64,000 nt of DNA from Actinomadura hibisca NBRC 15177 (GCF_001552635.1 NZ_BCRO01000022.1:1-64000); one strand, 5' to 3'. Positions 6,212 through 16,066 are shown, counted from the first letter of the stretch. Numbers and translations: made by a program. Notes: generated by a model from the sequence alone, not told the origin.

Positions 6212-8749
6212 GTGGCAGGCAACCTCACGCGCGACGAGGCGCGGGAACGGGCCCGGCTGCTCACCGTCGAGTCCTACACGGTGGAGCTGGACCTCACCAC
6301 GGGCCCGGAGCGGTTCGGCTCGACGACGGTGGTGAGGTTCGGCTGCGCCGAGCCCGGCGTCGGCACCTTCGTCGACCTGCACGGCGGCGTCGTGCACGAG
6401 GTGACGCTGAACGGGACCGCGCTGAACCCGGCCTCCTACGACGCCGACAAGGGCCGCATTCCGCTGCCGTCGCTGGCCGCCGACAACGAGCTGCGGGTGG
6501 TGGCCGAGGCGACCTACTCCCGCTCCGGCGAGGGCCTGCACCGGTTCGTGGACCCGGTCGACCAGAGCGTCTACCTGTACTCGCAGTTCGAGACGGCCGA
6601 CGCGCACCGGATGTACACCTGCTTCGACCAGCCGGACCTGAAGGCGACCTTCGAGCTGTCGGTCAAGGCCCCCGAGGACTGGCAGGTCGTCACCAACGAG
6701 GCGGCCGTCCAGGAGGGCGGCGGGGCCTGGCGGTTCGCGCCCACCCCGAGGATCTCCACCTACATCACCGCGCTGGTCGCGGGCCCCTACCACGTGGTGC
6801 GCGACGAGTACCGGCGCCCGGACGGGTCGGTCATCCCCCTGGGGGTGTTCTGCCGCGCGTCGCTGGCCGAGCACCTGGACGCCGACGCGATCGTGGACGT
6901 GACCCGGCAGGGCTTCGCGTTCTTCGAGCGGGTCTTCGACCAGCCCTACCCGTTCGCCAAGTACGACCAGCTGTTCGTGCCGGAGTTCAACGCGGGCGCG
7001 ATGGAGAACGCGGGCTGCGTGACGTTCCTGGAGGACTACGTCTTCCGGTCGCGCGTCACCGACGCGGCCTACGAGCGCCGCGCCGAGACGATCCTGCACG
7101 AGATGGCGCACATGTGGTTCGGCGACCTGGTCACCATGCGCTGGTGGGACGACCTGTGGCTGAACGAGTCGTTCGCCACCTACATGAGCGTGTTGTGCCA
7201 GGCCGAGGCCACCAAGTGGAAGAGCGCCTGGACGACCTTCGCCAACCTGGAGAAGGCGTGGGCCTACCGGCAGGACCAGCTGCCGTCCACGCACCCGATC
7301 GCCGCCGACATCCCCGACATCCGCGCGGTGGAGGTGAACTTCGACGGCATCACCTACGCCAAGGGCGCCAGCGTCCTGAAGCAGCTGGTCGCCTACGTCG
7401 GGCTGGAGAACTTCCTGGAGGGCGTGCGGCGCTACTTCCAGCGGCACGCGTGGGGCAACACCGTCCTCGCCGACCTGCTGGACGCGCTGGAGGAGACCTC
7501 CGGGCGCGGCGACCTGGCCAACTGGTCCAAGGAGTGGCTGGAGACGGCCGAGGTCAACACGCTGCGCCCCGTCTACGAGGTGGACGGCGAGGGCAACTTC
7601 ACGTCGTTCGTCGTGCAGCAGGAGGCCAAGCCGGACTACCCGACGCTGCGTTCGCACCGCGTCGCGATCGGCCTGTACGACCGCACCGGCGAGGGCATCG
7701 TGCGGCGCAAGCGCGTCGAGCTGGATGTGGTCGGCGCCCGCACCGAGGTGCCCGAACTGGTCGGCGAGAAGCGCCCGGACCTGGTGCTGGTCAACGACGA
7801 CGACCTCACCTACGCCAAGGTGCGCCTGGACGACCACTCGCTGAAGACGCTGGTCGAGGGCATCGGCGACATCCGGGAGAGCCTGCCGCGCGCCCTGTGC
7901 TGGTCGGCGGCGTGGGACATGACCCGCGACGCCGAGATGGCCACCCGCGACTACGTGAAGCTGGTGGTCAGCGGCATCCGGGGCGTGACCGACATCGCGG
8001 TGACCCAGACGCTGCTGCGCCAGGCGCGCACCGCCGTCCAGCAGTACGCCGACCCGGCGTGGCGCTCGACCGGCCTGACGCTGATGGCCGACGCGCTGTA
8101 CGACCTGGCGCGCGAGGCGGAGGCGGGCTCGGACTTCCAGCTGGCCTACGTGCAGGCGTTCACGGCGTCGGCGGCCTCCGACGAGCACCTGGGCTTCGTG
8201 CGGGGCCTGCTGGACGGCTCGCAGACCCTTGCGGGCCTGACGGTGGACACCGACCTGCGCTGGGCGCTGCTGCGCCGCCTGGTGGTGACCGGCAAGGCGG
8301 ACCTGGCCGAGATCGAGGCCGAGCTGAAGCGCGATCCGACCGCCGCCGGCGAGCGGCACGCGGCGGCCTGCCGCGCGGCGATCCCGACCGCACAGGCCAA
8401 GGCCGCGGCGTGGGCGGGCGTGATCAGCGGCGAGCTGCCGAACGCGGTGTTCCGCGCGACGCTGGGCGGCTTCGTGGAGCCCGACCAGGCCGAGCTGCTG
8501 GTCCCGTACGTGGACAAGTACTTCGGCGAGGTGGGCCGGATCTGGAAGGAGTGGTCCAGCGACATGTCCCAGACGTTCGCCGAGGTGGCCTACCCCTTCC
8601 TGGTGATCGAGCAGTCCACGATCGACCGGACCGAGTCCTACATCGCCGAGGAGAACCCGCCGTCGGCGCTGCTGCGCCTGCTGTCGGAGGGCCGCGACGG
8701 CGTGGCCCGCGCCCTGCGCGCCCGCGCCAAGGACGCCACCGCGTCCTGA
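6212..8749 (+). CDS. pepN: Aminopeptidase N (M1 family)
   Basis: An 845-residue zinc metallopeptidase that removes N-terminal residues from peptides in the cytoplasm. The substrate-anchoring GAMEN motif sits near residue 260. HEMAHMWFGDL begins at about residue 296 and provides the HExxH zinc site; the third ligand is the Glu in LNESFATYM. The C-terminal half is the helical ERAP1-like domain. The GTG start has AGGAG at 6202-6206. Length is typical for actinobacterial PepN. A strong hairpin follows the stop. Confidence 0.97.
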   Translation: MAGNLTRDEARERARLLTVESYTVELDLTTGPERFGSTTVVRFGCAEPGVGTFVDLHGGVVHEVTLNGTALNPASYDADKGRIPLPSLAADNELRVVAEATYSRSGEGLHRFVDPVDQSVYLYSQFETADAHRMYTCFDQPDLKATFELSVKAPEDWQVVTNEAAVQEGGGAWRFAPTPRISTYITALVAGPYHVVRDEYRRPDGSVIPLGVFCRASLAEHLDADAIVDVTRQGFAFFERVFDQPYPFAKYDQLFVPEFNAGAMENAGCVTFLEDYVFRSRVTDAAYERRAETILHEMAHMWFGDLVTMRWWDDLWLNESFATYMSVLCQAEATKWKSAWTTFANLEKAWAYRQDQLPSTHPIAADIPDIRAVEVNFDGITYAKGASVLKQLVAYVGLENFLEGVRRYFQRHAWGNTVLADLLDALEETSGRGDLANWSKEWLETAEVNTLRPVYEVDGEGNFTSFVVQQEAKPDYPTLRSHRVAIGLYDRTGEGIVRRKRVELDVVGARTEVPELVGEKRPDLVLVNDDDLTYAKVRLDDHSLKTLVEGIGDIRESLPRALCWSAAWDMTRDAEMATRDYVKLVVSGIRGVTDIAVTQTLLRQARTAVQQYADPAWRSTGLTLMADALYDLAREAEAGSDFQLAYVQAFTASAASDEHLGFVRGLLDGSQTLAGLTVDTDLRWALLRRLVVTGKADLAEIEAELKRDPTAAGERHAAACRAAIPTAQAKAAAWAGVISGELPNAVFRATLGGFVEPDQAELLVPYVDKYFGEVGRIWKEWSSDMSQTFAEVAYPFLVIEQSTIDRTESYIAEENPPSALLRLLSEGRDGVARALRARAKDATAS

Positions 8750-8766
8750 TGTAGCGCACGACCACC

Positions 8767-8798
8767 GTGGCCGTCCCGCTCTCCAGCGGGGCGGCCAC
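8767..8798 (+). terminator. Intrinsic terminator hairpin after pepN
   Basis: Arms 8767-8780 and 8785-8798 pair over 14 bp with one G-T wobble around a 4-base loop. The hairpin begins 17 bases after the pepN stop. The trailing sequence has only a short T run, usual in high-G+C genomes. Confidence 0.75.
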
Positions 8799-8933
8799 GC
8801 CGCTTTGGTCCGCCCCTCGCGGGTATCGCACACGTAAGGCACACTGACAGTAGTCGAGTTTCGCAAACGCAAAGCACTCGGACGGTCACGCTGCGACACT
8901 AACGGGCATGTCGACCGAAGGCGGTGAGGGGCG

Positions 8934-9557
8934 GTGCAAACCGCAGTGGCGCAGACCCTGGTCCTTTCCAACCGGCCCTACACGATCCACGACCTGCTCG
9001 AACTCAACGTGGAACGCTGGCCGCGCTTCGAGGTGCTGGGCGGAACGCTCATGATGAGCCCCGCCCCGGCGCCCAAGCACCAGCTCATCTGCGACAACCT
9101 GCAGTCCCTGCTGGCCTTCACCTCGCCGCACGGGAGCGTGTTCTCGGGTTCCCACCTGCGCCTCGGCGAGGACGAGACGGGCATGGTGCCGGACATCATG
9201 GTCCTGCACCCCGATGTGGACATCGAGCGCACGTACTTCGAGGCAGAGGACGTGCTCGCGGTCGTTGAGGTCGTCTCGCCGGGCAACCGAAAGAACGACC
9301 GGATCGTCAAAACGGTCGCCTATGCCGAGGCGGGCATCCCGTTCTACTGGCGCGTCGAACTTCTCCCCTTCCGAGGGCAGGGCGAGGCGCAACTCCCCGT
9401 GGTCCTGGTGCAGGAGAACGCGGGAGACGGTTACCGCGAGGTCGAGCGCCTGGCGGCGGGCGAGGTCGGCACCGTCACCCGGCCGTTCCCGGTGACGTTC
9501 GACCCCGCCGACCTGCTCGACCTGCGCTGGCACCAGAAACGCTTCCGAGAAGACTGA
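8934..9557 (+). CDS. Uma2-family (DUF820) putative nuclease, copy 1
   Basis: A 207-residue protein of the Uma2/DUF820 family, which has the PD-(D/E)XK nuclease fold. The N-terminal YTIHDLLELNVERWPRFEVL is followed by a central Asp in MVPDIMVLHPDVD and then VLAVVEVVSPGNRKNDRIVK. Together these give the D...ExV...K-type constellation. Family members are abundant in actinobacteria and cyanobacteria; their biological role is mostly unknown. The GTG start has GAGGGG five bases upstream. It is followed after four bases by a second copy. Confidence 0.85.
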   Translation: MQTAVAQTLVLSNRPYTIHDLLELNVERWPRFEVLGGTLMMSPAPAPKHQLICDNLQSLLAFTSPHGSVFSGSHLRLGEDETGMVPDIMVLHPDVDIERTYFEAEDVLAVVEVVSPGNRKNDRIVKTVAYAEAGIPFYWRVELLPFRGQGEAQLPVVLVQENAGDGYREVERLAAGEVGTVTRPFPVTFDPADLLDLRWHQKRFRED

Positions 9558-9561
9558 CGAC

Positions 9562-10185
9562 GTGGCAGCCCTCTCACCTGCGAACCTGCCCGGCAGGCCC
9601 TACACGATCCACGACATCATCGAGCTCAACCAGGATCGCTGGCCCCGGTACGAGGTGCTGGGCGGAACCCTCGTCGTGAGCCCCGCCCCCATGTCCGACC
9701 ACCAGATCTTCGGCGACAACCTCCAGACCCTGCTGGTGCTGAACGCCCCCGACCGTGAGATCACGCTCTCCGGGCCGAACCTCCGCCTGGGCAGGGACGA
9801 GAACGGCGTGATCCCCGATCTGGTGGTGTTCCACCCGGAGACCGACACCGCCAGGCGCACCTGGTTCGAGGCCGACGAGGCGCTGGCGGTCGTCGAGATC
9901 GTGTCCCCCGGCAACCGCCTCAACGACCGGGTCACCAAGCCCGTCGTGTACGCCGAGTCGGGCATCCCCTTCTACGTGCGGGTCGAGCTCGCGCCCTTCC
10001 CCGGGCAGGGCGAGGGGCGGCTGCCAATCGTTCTGGTGCACGAACTCCGCCTGGGCGCCTACCAGGAAATCGAGCGGCTGACCGCCGGTGCGCCCGGCAC
10101 GCTGGAGCATCCCTTCCCCATGAGCTTCGATCCTGCGGACTTGCTGGACCCGCACCTTCAGCAGTCCCTCTTCCGTCCCCGGTAG
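9562..10185 (+). CDS. Uma2-family (DUF820) putative nuclease, copy 2
   Basis: A 207-residue paralogue of the preceding gene with the same length and layout: YTIHDIIELNQDRWPRYEVL, VIPDLVVFHPETDT, then ALAVVEIVSPGNRLNDRVTK. The catalytic Asp, Glu and downstream basic residues are kept, so both copies look intact. The GTG start lies four bases after the first copy's stop, implying co-transcription. The pair arose by tandem duplication and has since diverged considerably, including a TARRTW insertion absent from copy 1. Confidence 0.85.
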   Translation: MAALSPANLPGRPYTIHDIIELNQDRWPRYEVLGGTLVVSPAPMSDHQIFGDNLQTLLVLNAPDREITLSGPNLRLGRDENGVIPDLVVFHPETDTARRTWFEADEALAVVEIVSPGNRLNDRVTKPVVYAESGIPFYVRVELAPFPGQGEGRLPIVLVHELRLGAYQEIERLTAGAPGTLEHPFPMSFDPADLLDPHLQQSLFRPR

Positions 10186-10265
10186 GCCGCCGGAACGCGG
10201 GCCCGTGCCGAATCGTTGCCGGAACGATCGGACGATCACGGGGTCGCGGGTGGGAAGGTTCAGGG

Positions 10266-11261
10266 GTGGAGACCGCACGGGATGTTCTGACGGCGCTCGC
10301 GCGGCGGCGCGCGTTCGGGGACCTGGAGGCGCTGGTCGCCGACGGCACGCTGCTGGGCGGGCGCACCGCCCGGGTCGCGGGGCTGTGCGCGTTCGGGCAG
10401 CGTGTCCTGGACCTGGACGCCGAGGACTTCGGCATGCCCGAGGAGTCCGGCGAGGTGCCCAAGGACCTGCTGGACCGGGCCCGCGCCAGCCGGATGCCGC
10501 AGGCTCCGCGCGAGCGGCCGCGCGGCGCGCTGGCCAGCCTGCGCCCCGCGTACGCGCTGCTGCTGGAGGCCATCGCGATCCGCTGGGAGCGGCGCGAGAT
10601 GGCCGCGCTGGTCGCGGCGGTGCACATCGCCAGCGAGTACCTGGCGCTGCTGGCCTGGGAGCCGGTGCTCGGCCACGCCGGTGATCCGGCGCTGATCGGG
10701 CGGTCGGTGACGGGGCCGGGCAGCCGGTTCGGCGTGCCGGTCGAGCCGGGCGCCGAGCGCCTGTGCGACCACACCCGGCCCGAGCGCTCGGCGTGCGAGC
10801 GCACGCTGCGCGTCGCGAAGGAGCCGCCGCCGGGCTGGCGCGCCTACCTGGACCGGCAGCACAGCCAGGTCGCCCAGGCGCTGGGCGACTGCGCGGCGCG
10901 CTGCCGCACGCCCTGCACGGTGATGTCGCGGCTGGACGAGGACGTGCGCGCCGACCTGGTCGAGCGCTGCAAGCTGGCGGTGGACTTCAGCGACACCGCG
11001 CTGGTGCGGCTGCGGCACGCCGCGCCGGTCGGGCACGGCTTCGGGGTGCCCTCGCCCGAGGAGGTGCAGACGGCGTGGGCGCGGGCGCGCGCCTCGCTGC
11101 GGCACCAGCCGCTGGGCCGGGCGGCGCTGGAAGGGGCCGAGAACGACCCCTATCCGCTGCCGGGCTTCCCGGCGCTGGTCTCCGCGATCGCCACCACCGA
11201 GATCAAGCCGGACAACCTGCTGAACGAGGTCTCCGTTCGTCTGGTCGACGTGCTGGGTTAG
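10266..11261 (+). CDS. Hypothetical protein with Cys-rich centre
   Basis: A 331-residue, mostly helical, soluble protein with a normal actinobacterial codon pattern. No signal peptide or membrane segment is visible. Several Cys residues fall between about 160 and 245: CDHTRPERSAC, GDCAARCRTPC and VERCKLAVDF. They could bind metal, but no known motif is clear. I do not recognise the family. The GTG start and the stop, which shares bases with the convergent malQ stop, define it well. Confidence 0.6.
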   Translation: METARDVLTALARRRAFGDLEALVADGTLLGGRTARVAGLCAFGQRVLDLDAEDFGMPEESGEVPKDLLDRARASRMPQAPRERPRGALASLRPAYALLLEAIAIRWERREMAALVAAVHIASEYLALLAWEPVLGHAGDPALIGRSVTGPGSRFGVPVEPGAERLCDHTRPERSACERTLRVAKEPPPGWRAYLDRQHSQVAQALGDCAARCRTPCTVMSRLDEDVRADLVERCKLAVDFSDTALVRLRHAAPVGHGFGVPSPEEVQTAWARARASLRHQPLGRAALEGAENDPYPLPGFPALVSAIATTEIKPDNLLNEVSVRLVDVLG

Positions 11262-13429
11262 TGGCGTGTCGGGTCCGCTACGGGGGCCAGGGCGGCTCGT
11301 ACGCGTGGGTCGGTGTACAGGTCGTCCAGCGGTACCGAGCGGCCGTCCGGGCCTCCCAGTGGGATCCGCCAGTTCGGGTACTCGTCCACGGTGCCCGGCT
11401 GGTTCTGGGTACGGCGCTCCCCCACTGCGTCGGCCAGCGAGATCCCGATGAGCTGCGCCGGGGTGCGCAGCAGGAACGCGTGCAGGGCTGCGGTCACCTC
11501 GGCGTCGTGGTCGTCCTGGCCGCGCTTCAGGGCCGCCAGGATCGTGGCGGGTGGGGTGTTCAGCAAGCCTTCGGCCGACAGTAGTTCCAGCCAGTCGCCC
11601 AGCCGCCGGTGGTGGTCGGCCAGTTCCTCGGCGGGCGGGCGCGTGAACAGGCCCAGGCGGTCGCGCAGTTCGATGTGGTCGCCGTGCAGGAACCCGGCGA
11701 TCGGCGGCATGTCGTGGGTGCCGACGGTGGCCAGCGACAGTTCGCGCCACTTTTGCGGTGGTTTGGGGTGGTCCTGACCGTCGCGCTCGAACCACAGCAG
11801 CGACGTGCCGAGCACACCGCGCTCGGCCAGGCCGTCGCGCACCTCGGCCTCGACGGTGCCGAGGTCCTCGCCCACCACGACCCCGCCCGACCGCGCCGCC
11901 TCCCACGTCAGGCAGGCCAGCAGCACGTCGCGGTCGTAGCGCACGTAGGTGCCCTCGGCCGGGGAGCCGCCGTCCGGCACCCACCACAGGCGCGACACCT
12001 GCATGGCGTGGTCCAGCCGCAGCCCGCCGCCGTGCCGCAGCGCCGACTCCAGCATCCCCCGGTACGGCAGGTAGGCGGCCTCGGCGAGGCGGCCGGGGTG
12101 CCAGGGCGGCTGGCCCCAGTCCTGGCCGCGCTGGTTGAACTCGTCGGGCGGCGCGCCCACGCTCATGCCGGGCGCGAACATCGCCCGGTAGATCCAGGCG
12201 TCGGCGCTGCCGTGCGCCACGCCCACCGCGAGGTCGTGCACGATGCCCAGTGGCATCCCGGCGTCGCGGGCGGCGCGCTGGGCGGCGGTCAACTGCTCGT
12301 CCAGCAGCCACTGGAGCCAGGCGTGGAAGTCCACGCGCTCGGCCAGGCGCTTGGCGGCCAGCGCGACGGCGGGGCCGTCGGCGTCCTGGAGTTCGGCGGG
12401 CCAGGTGCGCCAGTCGGGGCCCTGCTCCTCGGTGAGCGCGCACCAGGTCGCGAACGCGCTGAGCGCCGCGCCCTCGCGTTCGCGGAACGCGGCGTAGGCG
12501 GGATGCCCAGCGCTGCCGCCCGACCAGCGGTACAGCAGTTCCAGGGCGTGCCGCTTGGCGGTCCAGACGGCGTCGCGGTCCAGGACGTCCATGCTGTCGG
12601 CGCGGCCCCGTAGGGGCGCGGCCAGCAGGTCCACGCGCTCGCGCTCCTCGGGCGGCAGCGTGGCGTACTCGGGGACGTCCTCGACCCGCAGGTACAGCGG
12701 GCTGCCGAAGCGGCGGCTCATCGGCGAGTAGGGCGACGGCCCGACCGGCGGCGTCGGCTCGGCGGCGTGCAGCGGGTTGACCAGCACGAACCCCGCGCCG
12801 AGGTCGCCGCCGCTCCAGGCCGCGAGATCGGCGAGGTCACGAAGGTCGCCGGTGCCCCAGGACGCGCGCGACCGCACCGAGTAGAGCTGCGCCGTGAGGC
12901 CCCAGGTGCGCGGTACGGGCGCCAGTCTGGCCGGGGCCACCAGCAGGGGCGCGCTCTGCTCGGCGGCGCCCTGACGGACGCGCAGGCGGTGCCAGCCGAG
13001 CGGCGTCTCCTCGGGGAGGGCGAGCAGCCAGTGATCATCGCCGCGGACGTAGACGGGTTCGGGCGACGGCGCGTTCATCGTGCGGCCGTCGGCCAGCTCG
13101 ACGACGGCCTCGACGTCGCCCCCGCGCATGGGGACGCGGATCGTGTCGGGCCGCAGCGCGGGCTCCCCGGACGGCCTGCGGCGCCGGTCGGCGCGCACGC
13201 CCCCGGCCCGGTAGGACACCACGTCCGGCAGCAGCCGGGCGCGTTCGGCCTCGGCGAGCCGCTCCACCTCCGCCCGCACGGCCGCCGGGGTCGACACGTC
13301 CGCCCCCAGGGACGTCAGCACCGCCCTGAGGGTGTCCGGGGAGACCTCGGCCTCCCGCCCCAGCCAGTCGGTGTAGCGCGTCGCGACGCGATGCGCGCGG
13401 GCCAGCCTGCTCAGCTCGTCGTCCACCAC
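11258..13429 (-). CDS. malQ: 4-alpha-glucanotransferase (amylomaltase)
   Basis: A 723-residue GH77 enzyme that transfers alpha-1,4-glucan segments between maltodextrins, used in glycogen and maltodextrin turnover. GH77 motifs are visible: SPYSPMSRRFGSPLYL near the donor site, HGGGLRLDHAMQVSRLWWVP with the nucleophile Asp, GVVVGEDLGTVE with the acid/base Glu, and VGTHDMPPIAGF with the third carboxylate. The N-terminal ~150 residues form the extra domain found in actinobacterial MalQ. I chose GTG 13427-13429; the GTG three bases later is equally possible. The frame runs 22 codons further upstream without family-like sequence. Confidence 0.93.
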   Translation of the reverse strand: MVDDELSRLARAHRVATRYTDWLGREAEVSPDTLRAVLTSLGADVSTPAAVRAEVERLAEAERARLLPDVVSYRAGGVRADRRRRPSGEPALRPDTIRVPMRGGDVEAVVELADGRTMNAPSPEPVYVRGDDHWLLALPEETPLGWHRLRVRQGAAEQSAPLLVAPARLAPVPRTWGLTAQLYSVRSRASWGTGDLRDLADLAAWSGGDLGAGFVLVNPLHAAEPTPPVGPSPYSPMSRRFGSPLYLRVEDVPEYATLPPEERERVDLLAAPLRGRADSMDVLDRDAVWTAKRHALELLYRWSGGSAGHPAYAAFREREGAALSAFATWCALTEEQGPDWRTWPAELQDADGPAVALAAKRLAERVDFHAWLQWLLDEQLTAAQRAARDAGMPLGIVHDLAVGVAHGSADAWIYRAMFAPGMSVGAPPDEFNQRGQDWGQPPWHPGRLAEAAYLPYRGMLESALRHGGGLRLDHAMQVSRLWWVPDGGSPAEGTYVRYDRDVLLACLTWEAARSGGVVVGEDLGTVEAEVRDGLAERGVLGTSLLWFERDGQDHPKPPQKWRELSLATVGTHDMPPIAGFLHGDHIELRDRLGLFTRPPAEELADHHRRLGDWLELLSAEGLLNTPPATILAALKRGQDDHDAEVTAALHAFLLRTPAQLIGISLADAVGERRTQNQPGTVDEYPNWRIPLGGPDGRSVPLDDLYTDPRVRAALAPVADPTRH

Positions 13430-13464
13430 GCCTGCGTCATGCCCCCGGAAAGCCCGCCCAAAAT

Positions 13465-13496
13465 CGTGGCGGCCGGATGTTCCGCCGGCCGCCACG
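13465..13496 (-). terminator. Perfect 12-bp terminator hairpin after the amidase gene
   Basis: Arms 13465-13476 and 13485-13496 are perfectly complementary over 12 bp around an 8-base loop. On the minus strand the hairpin starts 13 bases after the amidase stop and is followed by ATTTTG, a fair T tract for this genome. It separates the amidase from malQ. Confidence 0.8.
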
Positions 13497-13509
13497 ACCG
13501 ATCACCTGA

Positions 13510-14934
13510 TCAGGCGTCCCAGATGTCCGGCTTGCGGGCGATCCACGGACGGGCCTGCTCCAGCTGCGCCGACAGCGAGATCAGCGTGCCCTCGCCGCCG
13601 AGCCGCCCGGCCAGCATGACGCCGATCGGCAGGCCCTCGTCGGTCCAGTGCAGGGGGACGCTCACGGCGGGCTGGCCGGAGATGTTGTAGGCGGAGGTGA
13701 AGGGGGTGAACATCTTCTGCCGCCGGAAGTTCTCCTCCGGCTCCTGGTCGTGGAAGTGACCGACGGGGACCGGGGGCTGCGCCAGCGTGGGGTGCAGGAT
13801 CGCGTCGTACTCGTTCATCACCGGGAACGCGGCGCGCAGCGCGCCCTGAAGCGCGGCGTGCGCCTGGAACAGCTGCGGGGCGGACGTGGCGTTGCCGCGC
13901 TCGCGCAACCAGCGGGTCAACGGCTGGAGCATGTCCTCGCGCGCGGGGTCCACCGGCGTCAGCGTGGCCATCACGCCCCACAGCAGCTCGAAGTGCGGCA
14001 CCATCTCCGGCCCCATCACCGGCGGCAGGTCCACCACCTCGTGGCCCAACTCTTCCAGCAGCCTGCTGGCGTCCTCGTAGGCGGCCAGGACGTCGGGGTG
14101 CACCTCGGCCCCAGGCACGATCGGGTCGGCGCTGCGCGCGATGCGCAGCCTGCCGGGCGGGCGCTCGGCGTAGCCGAGGAAGGTCCGCTCGACGGGCGGG
14201 GCCGCGTACAGGTCGCCGGGCATGCTCCCCGACATCACGTCCAGCAGCAGCGCGGCGTCGCGGACGGTGCGGGCGATCGGGCCGTTGGTGGACAGGCCGA
14301 ACAGGTCGGGGATGACCGGGCCCTGCGAGACCCGGCCCCGGGTCGGCTTGATCCCGAACAGGCCGCAGGCGCTGGCGGGGATGCGGATGGAGCCGCCGCC
14401 GTCGCTGCCCTGCGCGACCGGGGCGAGGCCCGCCGCGACCGCCGCCGCCGCGCCGCCGCTGGAGCCGCCCGCCGACCGGGTCAGGTCCCAGGGGGTGCGG
14501 GCGGGCGGCGCCACGCCGCCCTCGGTGTAGCAGGGCAGCCCGAACTCGGGGGTGGTGGTCTTGCCGGTGAGGACAGAACCCGCTTCCCGCAGCAGCACCA
14601 CGACGTTGTCGTCGGCGAAGCCGGTCAGGTCGTGGAAGGTGCGCGAGCCGAAGGTCATCGGCACCCCGGCGACCATGTTCAGGTCCTTGATCGGGATCGG
14701 GACGCCCAGCAGCGGCGGCAGTTCGGCCGGATCGGCGGTGCCGGTCACGAGTTTCTCGGCGGCCCGCGCCTGCTCGCGCGCCAGCTCGGCGGTCACGGTG
14801 ACGAACGCGCCGACCTGCGGATTTACTCGCTCGATGCGATCCAGGTAGTGATCGACGATCTCAACGGGGGAAAGCTCGCGGGTACGGACGGCCGCCGCGA
14901 GCCGCATAGCGGTCAGGTCATGGGTAGGTGCCAT
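13510..14934 (-). CDS. Amidase-signature family hydrolase
   Basis: A 474-residue amidase of the Ser-cisSer-Lys class. The catalytic Lys lies in GVPIPIKDLN. The Gly/Ser-rich signature SAGGSSGGAAAAVAAG supplies the cis-Ser, and GSDGGGSIRIPASACGLFG the nucleophile Ser. Length is normal. The physiological amide cannot be predicted from sequence. GatA is unlikely because no gatB or gatC is adjacent. The ATG start gives MAPTHDLTAMRLAAAVRTRE, typical of the family N-terminal helix. It is followed by its own terminator. Confidence 0.92.
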   Translation of the reverse strand: MAPTHDLTAMRLAAAVRTRELSPVEIVDHYLDRIERVNPQVGAFVTVTAELAREQARAAEKLVTGTADPAELPPLLGVPIPIKDLNMVAGVPMTFGSRTFHDLTGFADDNVVVLLREAGSVLTGKTTTPEFGLPCYTEGGVAPPARTPWDLTRSAGGSSGGAAAAVAAGLAPVAQGSDGGGSIRIPASACGLFGIKPTRGRVSQGPVIPDLFGLSTNGPIARTVRDAALLLDVMSGSMPGDLYAAPPVERTFLGYAERPPGRLRIARSADPIVPGAEVHPDVLAAYEDASRLLEELGHEVVDLPPVMGPEMVPHFELLWGVMATLTPVDPAREDMLQPLTRWLRERGNATSAPQLFQAHAALQGALRAAFPVMNEYDAILHPTLAQPPVPVGHFHDQEPEENFRRQKMFTPFTSAYNISGQPAVSVPLHWTDEGLPIGVMLAGRLGGEGTLISLSAQLEQARPWIARKPDIWDA

Positions 14935-15161
14935 AGGGCCGAACGGTAGACGCCGGGTGGCCGAGCATCAAAGATGGCAACGGCGGTCGTCCCCGGGGAA
15001 AGAGGGATGAATACCGACCTACCCGTTCACCCGCCGGTGAACCACGCAGGGAGGGCGACAAAACTATTAACCCGGCATGGCTAGTCGTCGAACGCGGAAA
15101 ATGATTACTCTGCGCACGGAGGATCATGCTTCCGAACCGAAAGGAACACGGAGCGTCACTC

Positions 15162-16007
15162 ATGGCCATCATGGAGCGGGGCAACGCACACCAGAAGGCA
15201 CGGGGGCAGCCGGAGCAGGACACGCAGCAGGACCCGCCGCAGGATCCTGACCAGGGGCTCGACGCCGGGCCGCCGGAGCAGGAGGAGGTGGCGGCCGAGC
15301 CCGGAACCTACGGGCAGCTGCTCGGTGATCCGCAGATCCAGCGGTGGATCCGGCGGGTGGCCGTGGCGATCGTGGTCGGAGTCGTGGTCGCGATCGTCCT
15401 CGGTGTCCGCCTGGGCGTCACCGCCGCGATCGTCGCGGTCATCGTGGACGTGGTCCGCCAGTCCCGCCGCAGCTCCAGCGTGGCGGCCTGGCAGAAGTCC
15501 TCGGCGGCCGAGCGCCGCACCGAGAAGCAGCTGAAGTCCCTGGAGCGCAAGGGCTACCGCGTGCTGCACGCGCGCGCGGTCCCGCGCGACGACGAGGGCG
15601 TCAGCGACGGCCGGATCGACCACCTGGTCATCGGCCCGAGCGGCGTCTACGCGATCGACTCCGAGAAGTGGGACAAGCGGCTGCCGGTGCGCACGCTGTC
15701 GCACCGCAAGCTCTTCCACGGCCCCTTCAACAAGAAGGACCGGCTGGACGAGGCGCGCTGGGAGGCCGAGCAGGCCAGCCGGATCATCGGCGGGCAGGTC
15801 GGCTTCGAGGTGCCGGTGCAGCCGTCGGTGGCGATCTACGGGCCGTCCATCCCGTGGAAGGTCATGCGGGTCCGCGACGTGGACGTCTACTCGGGCAACC
15901 AGGCGCGGGGCTACCTGCGCCGCCGCCCGAAGATCCTCACCGACACCGACGTCCAGCGGATCTACCAGGCCGCCGAGCAGTCCCTGCCGCCGAAGTACAG
16001 CGAGTAG
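15162..16007 (+). CDS. Membrane-anchored NERD-domain protein
   Basis: About 281 residues. A charged, Gln-rich N-terminal region leads to a long hydrophobic stretch (VAVAIVVGVVVAIVLGVRLG) and a second (VTAAIVAVIVDVV). A NERD (nuclease-related) domain follows: EKQLKSLERKGYRVLHARAV, then DGRIDHLVIGPSGVYAIDSE. The usual NERD core reads ID-H-hhh-G-G-hhhI-(E/D)-x-K; here DSEKWDK preserves it. I prefer the ATG at 15162 because GGAG lies eight bases upstream; the ATG at 15126 has a Shine-Dalgarno only two bases away. Function unknown; DNA processing is inferred from the family only. Confidence 0.85.
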   Translation: MAIMERGNAHQKARGQPEQDTQQDPPQDPDQGLDAGPPEQEEVAAEPGTYGQLLGDPQIQRWIRRVAVAIVVGVVVAIVLGVRLGVTAAIVAVIVDVVRQSRRSSSVAAWQKSSAAERRTEKQLKSLERKGYRVLHARAVPRDDEGVSDGRIDHLVIGPSGVYAIDSEKWDKRLPVRTLSHRKLFHGPFNKKDRLDEARWEAEQASRIIGGQVGFEVPVQPSVAIYGPSIPWKVMRVRDVDVYSGNQARGYLRRRPKILTDTDVQRIYQAAEQSLPPKYSE

Positions 16008-16066
16008 CAGGTCCGGGCGGTCCGCTCCGGGCCGCCCACCCCAGGCTCAACGACGAGCCCCCTGTG

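Noticed and set aside
6200..8971. 923-codon minus-strand open frame opposite pepN
   Set aside because: Shadow of the pepN reading frame with no domain and no ribosome-binding site; pepN itself is unmistakable.
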